From positions 1 through 35,670 of the forward strand of contig CANOPF010000009.1 of assembly GCA_947568535.1 (NCBI GenBank): a DNA stretch of 35,670 nt, read 5' to 3'. The DNA is from an uncultured Clostridium sp. (GTDB lineage: Bacteria > Bacillota > Clostridia > TANB77 > CAG-508). The position numbers and the translations under genes are program-made. Positions 29,341-35,670 of this stretch are shown in pieces (the stretch's first letter is position 1; every line of letters starts with the position of its first letter). The notes beneath the pieces are model-generated. The model worked only from the letters and a program-made list of their open reading frames with translations. It was not told the origin of the DNA and did not search any database.

Positions 29341-30393
29341 TTAAGCATTTGATCCTTCTGGTTCTCCTCCTAAATGATTATCTTTCTTATCTTTTTCCTC
29401 TTCTTGCTGTTCTTTATCTTTTTCTTTTCTTTCCTGTTTGTCTCGTTCCTGTTTTTCCTTTTCTTCTTGTTCTTCTATTTCTTTTCTTACTCGTTCTTGT
29501 GTTTCTGCTAATTTCATTAATTCTACTTGCCTTTTCAAAAACTCTGTTTTTAATAAAAAGATAGATGCTACTAAGTAAATAGCTGCCACAGAAATATACA
29601 TCACTTGAAAATATTCCATATTAAAATCAATAAAAATATTAATCGCAATATAAATCATATTTAAAAATACTGATAAGGTTAAGGCATAAATAGACATATT
29701 AAAAATTGCTACAAATCTCATTTTTATGCGTGCAAACCAAGTCGCTAAATAACCAAATATACTTAGAAATACAGCATTGGATATTGTTGTTAGTAAATAC
29801 ATAACAAAACTATAAACAAATATAGTCAGAAAAACACTGATATATAAAACAATTACTTGTGATCCACTAACATAATCTATTACGGTTTGTTTAGTAAATT
29901 CAGTTATACCCATTTGAGTTAGAATTTCTTCATATTGATAACTTATGGTCCCTACCATTCCACCATTTTTTAATATGACTTTATCTTTTAAAATTAACAT
30001 TCCTCTTCCTGTTTTAGTTATTTCATTTACATATTGATTAATGGTTTGTTCTTCTTCTGTTTTTGTATCAATAATTGTCTTTCCTATATACGAATCTTCC
30101 TCTGAAATGATAATTTTTTCTTCTGAAAGAATGTCTAATTTACCTTCTTTATAGGAAAATTCTGGGAACTCATGTTTCAAATATTGCACACCTTCTTGTA
30201 TCATTTGATAGGTTTGATATACCATTCCTAAACAAAGAATAACAGCAAGAATTGCTACAATCTTGCTTATATAGGCAAGTGCTTTTCCTAATCCTTCTGC
30301 AGCCATATCTGGATATTTCTCAATTTTAGTAATCGAATCCCATATTTTATGGAAAAAGCCCATTTTTATTTTTTGTTCTTTTTCTTCATTCAT
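29341..30393 (-). CDS. DUF1189-like membrane protein with charged tail
   Basis: A 350-residue membrane protein. The N-terminal region MGFFHKIWDSITKIEKYPDMA and overall layout resemble DUF1189 (YvdJ-like) proteins. One helix near residue 40-60 precedes an external domain of about 120 residues. Four further helices lie between about 180 and 300 (QVIVLYISVFLTIFVYSFVM and following). The last ~60 residues are an extremely charged Glu/Lys/Gln/Arg coiled segment, probably cytoplasmic. Its ATG overlaps the stop codon of the alanine-racemase-like gene (TAATG), indicating coupling. The function of the family is not well defined. Confidence 0.7.
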   Translation of the reverse strand: MNEEKEQKIKMGFFHKIWDSITKIEKYPDMAAEGLGKALAYISKIVAILAVILCLGMVYQTYQMIQEGVQYLKHEFPEFSYKEGKLDILSEEKIIISEEDSYIGKTIIDTKTEEEQTINQYVNEITKTGRGMLILKDKVILKNGGMVGTISYQYEEILTQMGITEFTKQTVIDYVSGSQVIVLYISVFLTIFVYSFVMYLLTTISNAVFLSIFGYLATWFARIKMRFVAIFNMSIYALTLSVFLNMIYIAINIFIDFNMEYFQVMYISVAAIYLVASIFLLKTEFLKRQVELMKLAETQERVRKEIEEQEEKEKQERDKQERKEKDKEQQEEEKDKKDNHLGGEPEGSNA

Positions 30394-31511
30394 TATCGAT
30401 ACTCCCTCCTTATATTTGTGTCTATAAATTTTGTATTAACAGAAAAGACTGCTTTGTCCCCTATCTTAATCTCTTTTTCTTGAATGTCACATACCACATG
30501 ATAAGTTCCTATTCTTCCTAATATTTTGTAATTTTGACCGTTTATTTTGACATACCTTGCCTGTTTTTTCAAAAACGCCTTAAGGCTTTCTACTAAATAG
30601 CGCATTTTATCTACAAGCCTAAACATATCTCTATCATTCTTTATATTAAATCCATTCATATAGCCACAAGGAATAATAGCTACTTTCATCTTTTTTGGTG
30701 TTTTATAAATATTAGAATACCCAATATTAAAACCTTTAGGTAATTGTTTAATTTCTGCTACCTGTGATTCTAGATAACCAATCTTCTTTAAACCAATCGA
30801 ATGTTTACAAGATATTCTTCCTAAAAAAGCTGAGCCAATCCTAACTGCATTCAAGTGCATATTAGGAAATTTTAAAAAAGCAGAAGAATTACAAATATGA
30901 AGCATACCTGTTTTGATATGATTCATTTTTAAAATTTCTACAACATGAATAAATCTCTCAAATTGCAATTTTGTATAGTTATCATCAAAAAAACTAATAG
31001 AAAAATGCGAAAAAGTTCCTTCTATTTTAATATTTTTACTCGTTTTTAATACTTCTATCATTTCTTCACGCTGATTATAAATAAATCCATATCTTCCAAA
31101 TCCTGTGTCAATTTTCACATGTGTTCTTATCTGCTTATTTTGCTCTTCTCCTATTTTACTAGCAATCTCAACATCTTCTTTTGAACCAATTGTAATAATG
31201 ATGTTATTTTTTACTAACATTTCCACATCTTCTTTGATTGCTGTGGAAGATAACATTAAAATATCTTCTTGAATACCTGCTTGTCTTAACTGTAGTGCTT
31301 CTTCTAAAGTAGCTACGGCAAAAAATGAGATTCCATTATCGATTAAAAATTTAGTATAATCTACAATTCCTAATCCATATCCATTTCCTTTTACTACTGC
31401 TATGATTTTTACAGGAACTCCATTATCATCATTTCCTGTTTCATTAACTAATTCCTTAATCTTTTCTATATTATGTCTTAAATCTTGCTTTTCTATTACT
31501 AGTGTATTCAC
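30393..31511 (-). CDS. alr: Alanine racemase-like PLP enzyme
   Basis: A 372-residue fold-type III PLP enzyme. The cofactor Lys is in IIAVVKGNGYGLG near residue 40, THVKIDTGFGRYGF is near 137, and IPCGYMNGF holds the catalytic Tyr near 278. Differences from typical Alr: KGNGYG replaces KANAYG, and GRIGTYHVV replaces the usual GR-x-x-MD. So it may be an alanine racemase or a related serine or other amino-acid racemase. It starts with GTG and has no close SD. It lies between a FemX-like transferase and a DUF1189-like protein, suggesting a cell-wall role. Confidence 0.75.
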   Translation of the reverse strand: MNTLVIEKQDLRHNIEKIKELVNETGNDDNGVPVKIIAVVKGNGYGLGIVDYTKFLIDNGISFFAVATLEEALQLRQAGIQEDILMLSSTAIKEDVEMLVKNNIIITIGSKEDVEIASKIGEEQNKQIRTHVKIDTGFGRYGFIYNQREEMIEVLKTSKNIKIEGTFSHFSISFFDDNYTKLQFERFIHVVEILKMNHIKTGMLHICNSSAFLKFPNMHLNAVRIGSAFLGRISCKHSIGLKKIGYLESQVAEIKQLPKGFNIGYSNIYKTPKKMKVAIIPCGYMNGFNIKNDRDMFRLVDKMRYLVESLKAFLKKQARYVKINGQNYKILGRIGTYHVVCDIQEKEIKIGDKAVFSVNTKFIDTNIRREYR

Positions 31512-31523
31512 TTTTTATCACAT

Positions 31524-31597
31524 ATTGCCACAAGATACTTATTGGCAATTTTTCTCCTTAATTTTATTCTCAACAGCCAATAGCAATCTCTATTAGC
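31524..31597 (-). repeat. Intergenic inverted-repeat element, copy B (femX/alr)
   Basis: On the minus strand GCTAATAG (31597-31590) pairs with CTATTGGC (31583-31576, one G-U), which can instead pair with GCCAATA just downstream. AAGGAG (31559-31554) precedes ATTGCCA (31549-31543), which pairs with TGGCAAT (31530-31524). The layout matches copy A at the whiA/hemW junction. Confidence 0.45.
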
Positions 31598-32657
31598 TAT
31601 TTTTCTTTAATTTCATTTTTAATTGTCTAATGGTTCTAAATGCTTTTTCTGAAAAACGATAAATTTTATAAGTAATTGGCTTAAATGGTAAATATATCTC
31701 ACCAATAAACTCTGTAAATTCTGCACCAAATCCTTGTTTAAATCGATACAATCCATATTGTGGATGTGTTTCATCAACCACGCCTGATACGCCTCTAAAA
31801 TCATAAATGTCATCTTTTCTTTGAATTGCCATCTTTATCATTTCCCATTGTAATAAATAGTTTGGCATTAAATTACGATGAGAATTACTACTTGCACCAT
31901 ATAAATACCATGTTTTATTGCCATAAAAAATTGGTATAACTCCTGAAATTGGTTTTCCTTCATAATAGGCCATCAGAACTTTCATATGTTTTGGTCCCAA
32001 ACAATCATACATTTTCTCAAAATATGCTAATGGTCGAATAATAAATCCATCTCTTGCTCCTGTCTCTATCATAATTCGGTGAAAATCTTTTAAATCCTCC
32101 TTATTTCCTTCCTTAATGGTTACTCCTTTTTTTGTGGCAAGACGAATATTATATCTCCATTTTTGTTTAAATCCTGCCATAATTTCTTCTTCTGTTTTGT
32201 CTTTAATATTCAACCTAAATACATACCTTGGTTGAATCTCATCTTTAAAATCTTTAGCATCATCTTTAATTTGATATCCTAAATTAGTTACTACATTTCT
32301 AAATTCTTGGTCATCACTTATGATATCTGGTTCTATTCTTAAAACAATAGCATTGTACTTTTTAGCTAGCTGTTTAGCTCCATCTGTTAATTGTTTCATC
32401 ACTTCTATATTATGAATGTCACATACTGGCCCTCTAGAAGAATACATAACATTGCCAAAAATAGGCATTTTACGAATCCATACACAAAGTGAACCAATAA
32501 TCTCCCCATTACTTCCTTCTGCCAAAATAACTTCTGGTTTCCAATTTGGCTTTTTTACTTCTGCCCATTCTAACGCTTGTTGAAAATTGCATCTCTCGTG
32601 TGCCTCTAAAAACTCTTTATATTTTTGTTTTGTTTCCTCACTATCTACAAATTTCAT
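31593..32657 (-). CDS. FemX/FemAB-type peptidoglycan aminoacyltransferase
   Basis: A 354-residue protein of the FemABX family, which adds amino acids from aminoacyl-tRNA to the lipid II peptide to form cross-bridges. Two GNAT-like halves are visible: FQQALEWAEVKKPNWKPEVI in the first, and GFKQKWRYNIRLATKKGVTI with YLYGASSNSHRNLMPNYLLQ and FRGVSGVVDETHPQYGLYRF in the second. It lacks the long coiled insertion of seryl-tRNA-synthetase type seen in FemA. It precedes the racemase-like gene and has its own promoter. The residue added is unknown. Confidence 0.85.
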   Translation of the reverse strand: MKFVDSEETKQKYKEFLEAHERCNFQQALEWAEVKKPNWKPEVILAEGSNGEIIGSLCVWIRKMPIFGNVMYSSRGPVCDIHNIEVMKQLTDGAKQLAKKYNAIVLRIEPDIISDDQEFRNVVTNLGYQIKDDAKDFKDEIQPRYVFRLNIKDKTEEEIMAGFKQKWRYNIRLATKKGVTIKEGNKEDLKDFHRIMIETGARDGFIIRPLAYFEKMYDCLGPKHMKVLMAYYEGKPISGVIPIFYGNKTWYLYGASSNSHRNLMPNYLLQWEMIKMAIQRKDDIYDFRGVSGVVDETHPQYGLYRFKQGFGAEFTEFIGEIYLPFKPITYKIYRFSEKAFRTIRQLKMKLKKNS

Positions 32658-32710
32658 CTTTTTCTCCTTGTTTCTTTTTCTCTCTTTATCATTATTTACA
32701 ATATATTGGT

Positions 32711-32739
32711 ATTTTACACTAAATCCCCAAAATTTACAA
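32711..32739 (-). promoter_or_regulatory. Promoter of the femX-alr operon
   Basis: TTGTAA (32734-32739), 17-base spacer, TAAAAT (32711-32716), the same elements as the pheS promoter. Confidence 0.6.
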
Positions 32740-32875
32740 GTACATAAAAAAAACTTCTAAACTTTTTCTTACGTATATTTACCGTTTTATACTTTCTAAT
32801 ATAATTGCTTTTGCTGTTTATCTTGAAATGTTGGACGTATCTGTTTCTTTTTCGTTTATCCCATTAACCATATAG

Positions 32876-32902
32876 AAAAAATCAACCTTTTACAGTTGAT
32901 TT
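32876..32902 (-). terminator. Terminator after the HAD gene
   Basis: Minus strand AAATCAAC, eight-base loop, GTTGATTT, then TTTTC. Apart from this and the femX promoter I see nothing else in the gene-free stretch 32658-33054. Confidence 0.7.
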
Positions 32903-33054
32903 ATCTATATTTTCATCTAGTCGATGATTTACTTAATGGAGCAATATTCTTACAAGTTAGGAACTATTTTGTTCTCTTTCTAAATCATTTTTAATTTAAC
33001 ATAAATTTATGTATTTTGCAAGCTTTTTCAAAGTCTTTATTTTATAACATTTTT

Positions 33055-33792
33055 CTATTTTCTTAAATATTGCAATACATCTGCTACACTTTTAAAAATT
33101 TTACTAGAAGATTTTTTTACGTCAATCTCAGCAGTTTCCATTGAATATCCATTATATTCTTTTATCATTGCCATATCATTTCTTCCATCTCCAATTGTAG
33201 CTACTTGTTCTTTTTCTATATCTAATATCTCTAATATTTTTTTTATTGCATTTTCCTTTCCAGCATTTACTGAAACAATATCTACTATTACAAAATCATG
33301 ATTATCATAATACATACCTGGAAATGCTGAATGTGCTTTAATATACTCGTTAAACATACTATTTATCTCATCTTCAATATTTTGAGCTAATTTATAATCA
33401 GATGTTTTTATTCGTAATTTTAATAGTTTTTGATTATGGTATTCTACTTTATCTTCATCATCATAAAAAAACACTTCTATATTTTGCTTAGTATTTAAAT
33501 ACTCTATTATTTTATTTGAAATATCTATAGAAATTGATTGTTCATATATTTTTTGCATATCACTATTATAAATTACTGCTCCATTATTTGAAATTATATA
33601 GTCATATGGAATATTATATTGTTTTATTACATTACTAACGCTTGTTTTACTTCTACCTGTGACAATTACAAATTTTCCACCTGAATTTCTATATTCTTTA
33701 ATGGATTTTACATTTGTTAACATATTTTCTTCTGTTATATATATTGTACCATCATAATCACTAAATACTATTTGTTTTTTTAGGTTATTCAA
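33055..33792 (-). CDS. Cof-type HAD-IIB phosphatase
   Basis: A 245-residue haloacid-dehalogenase-type hydrolase of the Cof/YbjI (HAD-IIB) class, usually acting on sugar phosphates or nucleotides. Motif I is VFSDYDGTIY (about residues 9-18), motif II FVIVTGRSKTS, motif III a Lys in KENAIKKIL, and motif IV TIGDGRNDMAMIK. It starts with TTG behind a good GGAGGT SD. It is the last gene of a small run with two GNAT genes. Confidence 0.88.
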   Translation of the reverse strand: MNNLKKQIVFSDYDGTIYITEENMLTNVKSIKEYRNSGGKFVIVTGRSKTSVSNVIKQYNIPYDYIISNNGAVIYNSDMQKIYEQSISIDISNKIIEYLNTKQNIEVFFYDDEDKVEYHNQKLLKLRIKTSDYKLAQNIEDEINSMFNEYIKAHSAFPGMYYDNHDFVIVDIVSVNAGKENAIKKILEILDIEKEQVATIGDGRNDMAMIKEYNGYSMETAEIDVKKSSSKIFKSVADVLQYLRK

Positions 33793-33832
33793 TATTGTCT
33801 ACCTCCATGTATTTATAAATTTATTAATTATA

Positions 33833-34327
33833 TTAATTGAATGTTATGTCAGTTAATTCTAATTTATATAGTCTTTGTATCTTTTGTTCTTTATTGTAAG
33901 TATTAATATTAGAAATATATTTCCAGCCAAACTTTTCATATAAATTTACATGTTTTGTATATAACCACAATTCATTAGAATTTATATTGTTTCTTGCGTT
34001 TTCTTTTACAGTTTCCATTAATTTTCTACAAATTCCATTATTTCTATATTTTTCATCTACATATACATTTGCAAGCCATGGATATATATCAGGTCTAACA
34101 AATAAATCTTCATAAGAAAATTGATACATACCTACAATTTCATTATTTATAAATGCTCCATAAGTTTGTGGTAGTCTGCTTCCTTGTAAACTATATTTAA
34201 TAAACTCTTTTACTTGTTCAAATGTATGTATTTCATCTTTTCCCCACCACTCATACATCCACTCTGTTATTTTATTAAGATTTTTTTCATTTATTTGAGT
34301 TATTTTACTTACTTCAATTTCTTCCAC
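33833..34327 (-). CDS. GNAT-family N-acetyltransferase
   Basis: A 164-residue GNAT protein. The acetyl-CoA site is in ANVYVDEKYRNNGICRKLME (Arg/Gln-x-x-Gly-x-Gly/Ala-like, here RNNGIC), and the fold ends with HVNLYEKFGWKYIS. It starts with GTG. It lies 19 bases downstream of a tandem GNAT gene. Substrate unknown. Confidence 0.8.
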   Translation of the reverse strand: MEEIEVSKITQINEKNLNKITEWMYEWWGKDEIHTFEQVKEFIKYSLQGSRLPQTYGAFINNEIVGMYQFSYEDLFVRPDIYPWLANVYVDEKYRNNGICRKLMETVKENARNNINSNELWLYTKHVNLYEKFGWKYISNINTYNKEQKIQRLYKLELTDITFN

Positions 34328-34346
34328 TTATTTCATCATTCCTTTA

Positions 34347-35492
34347 TTAATCTATGATTCCATCTTTTTTCATCATGAGTATGCTTTTTTCATGAGAATC
34401 TTCATCTTCTGATATGTTTATAAACTTGTTATTCCATAATCTCACTTTTTCACTACATAAACTTATACTAAATATCTTTGGTTTTCCATCAAATACTTCT
34501 TTATGTTCTTTAACATTATAATAGTATTCTCCTAAATCCATATTTCTTTTGTAAAATGACTGTGCTTCACTATTCCAAATTTCAAAAGTATATAATCTCA
34601 AGTACTTTTTATTTAGATTCTTTGCCTTTTCAATTGTATAATCTAATATTTGTTTTCCATATCCCAATTTTCGATATTCTTTCTTTATTCCAAACCAACT
34701 TAACCAGGCAGTATCTGAATATTCTGGAATTTCATAAATACCTGTTACACCAACTGGTATATTTCCTATATAAGCTATATATCCTATGTATAAATCTTTT
34801 CTTTCTCCTACAATTTTCGATTTATATACTGAATATGCACTTGAATTAGGAAAAATCTCATATTGTACTCTTGCTGCTATCTTTATATTATTTTTGCTTA
34901 TTTCCTCAAATCTTAACTTCTTCAATATCTTACAATTTTGTTCTATTCTCTCTTTTCCTGATATTGCTTCATAAATATTTAATATTTCATCAATAATCAT
35001 GTCTTCATTATCTTTTATATTTGAAAATAAATAAGGTGTATATATAACATCAAATAAAAATAAATCAAAATTTAATTTTTTAAAGTCTATTTTTTTATAA
35101 AAATTTCTTCTCTTTTCTCTTAATAAATTTTCTTCTGTATCTTTACCTAATCCAACTTTTTCAATCTCTATAAAAATACCTTTGCTTTCTTTTTCTTGCT
35201 CTAATAAAATTTGTAATGCTTTAGTACCCAATTTACTATTTCTATATTGTGGTAATATCGCTAAATAATCTAAAACAGCATACCCCTTGTCTTTAACCCT
35301 ATTTAATAGCATAAAACCTACTAATTCACTTTTATATAAAATTTCTATAATCTTTGTATATTTCTTTTCGCAAGATGATTGTATTAATTCTAATGGTTTT
35401 CTTTCATCTTCAGGAAATATTTGTAAATAATATGAATATACTTCTTTTTCAAATTCAGTTATACTTATATCTTTTAATTCTATATCTTCCAT
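34347..35492 (-). CDS. Tandem GNAT protein (two acetyltransferase domains)
   Basis: A 381-residue protein with two GNAT-like domains. The first (about residues 1-140) has VLDYLAILPQYRNSKLGTKA and FYKKIDFKK; the second (about 195-345) has WFGIKKEYRKLGYGKQILDY and SFYKRNMDL. The two halves keep the RxxxxGxG/A-type acetyl-CoA loop in recognisable form. Such duplications occur in aminoglycoside and mycothiol-type acetyltransferases, but nothing here identifies the substrate. It is the first gene behind a strong promoter. Confidence 0.75.
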   Translation of the reverse strand: MEDIELKDISITEFEKEVYSYYLQIFPEDERKPLELIQSSCEKKYTKIIEILYKSELVGFMLLNRVKDKGYAVLDYLAILPQYRNSKLGTKALQILLEQEKESKGIFIEIEKVGLGKDTEENLLREKRRNFYKKIDFKKLNFDLFLFDVIYTPYLFSNIKDNEDMIIDEILNIYEAISGKERIEQNCKILKKLRFEEISKNNIKIAARVQYEIFPNSSAYSVYKSKIVGERKDLYIGYIAYIGNIPVGVTGIYEIPEYSDTAWLSWFGIKKEYRKLGYGKQILDYTIEKAKNLNKKYLRLYTFEIWNSEAQSFYKRNMDLGEYYYNVKEHKEVFDGKPKIFSISLCSEKVRLWNNKFINISEDEDSHEKSILMMKKDGIID

Positions 35493-35516
35493 AATTTTGC
35501 ACTGCCTTTCACATTT

Positions 35517-35545
35517 ATTATATCTTCATTTATATGTTTTTTCAA
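35517..35545 (-). promoter_or_regulatory. Promoter of the GNAT-HAD operon
   Basis: TTGAAA (35540-35545), 17-base spacer, perfect TATAAT (35517-35522), about 25 bases upstream of the tandem GNAT ATG. Confidence 0.7.
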
Positions 35546-35594
35546 CCATTTTGAAAAACTATATTAATTTAATTATTATTCGTTACTTTTGATT

Positions 35595-35670
35595 TTATAA
35601 ATTGATAATCTTTTCTATAATTTCTATATCTTCTATTTTATTAATTCCAAAACACTTTTTGCCTAAATCT
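35595..35670 (-). CDS. C-terminal fragment of a gene running off the window
   Basis: The frame ending at TAA (35595-35597) reads DLGKKCFGINKIEDIEIIEK then IINL with no start in the window. The composition is protein-like but too short to identify. Another frame is closed after nine codons. Confidence 0.35.
   Translation of the reverse strand, partial: DLGKKCFGINKIEDIEIIEKIINL

Noticed and set aside
32740..32875. Possible small gene or RNA in the femX-HAD gap
   Set aside because: No ORF with an SD and no convincing structure beyond the promoter and terminator already listed.

Overview
The window is AT-rich, roughly 30% GC by eye, and densely packed with housekeeping genes of a low-GC Gram-positive bacterium. 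The gene content and order (ylxM-ffh-rpsP-khpA-rimM-trmD-rplS, a T-box before pheS, whiA, a FemX-like peptidoglycan enzyme, an LPxTG-type surface protein, and a pseudopilin with a GITLITLAITIVVLLILA-type leader) point to an uncultured Clostridia-like lineage. That placement is inference; no rRNA is present.

Layout. 1-6081 (minus): rlmD, recG, a metallophosphoesterase, tsaD and an M50 membrane protease. 6231-9275 (minus): lysS, an orphan pseudopilin-like surface protein and tRNA-Gln(CTG). 9439-11097 (plus): dapA-dapB. 11211-15298 (minus): the ylxM-ffh-rpsP-khpA-rimM-trmD-rplS operon behind a clear promoter. 15406-19760 (minus): a T-box-controlled pheS-hypothetical-pheT cluster followed by a 42-residue membrane protein. 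19881-21275 (plus): a VWA-domain protein with an LPKAG anchor. 21321-32657 (minus): eno, recN with its own promoter, hemW, whiA, prmC, ftsH, a DUF1189-like membrane protein, an alanine-racemase-like enzyme and a FemX-like transferase. 33055-35492 (minus): a HAD phosphatase and two GNAT genes behind their own promoter. A gene fragment closes the window.

Main discovery. Four conserved, normally essential or near-essential genes (tsaD, ffh, eno, whiA) each appear broken by frameshift, tsaD twice. All five breaks have the same form: an in-frame CGG codon followed by A, after which the correct reading frame is exactly +1. Skipping the C, or reading CGGA as one four-base codon, restores full-length proteins of normal family size (337, 450, 422 and 287 residues). 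In every case the restored codon is GGA (Gly), and in TsaD site 1 and enolase a Gly is the family residue. In my manual scan these five are the only in-frame CGG codons among all genes here, whereas CGGA in other frames occurs repeatedly inside intact genes. This looks like systematic +1 recoding at an apparently unassigned CGG codon, not pseudogenes or random sequencing error.

Secondary observations: two diverged copies of an intergenic inverted-repeat element that carries a Shine-Dalgarno sequence (whiA/hemW and femX/alr junctions); a recN promoter flanked by LexA-like half sites; leader hairpins before rpsP and rplS; and several unrecognised small proteins.
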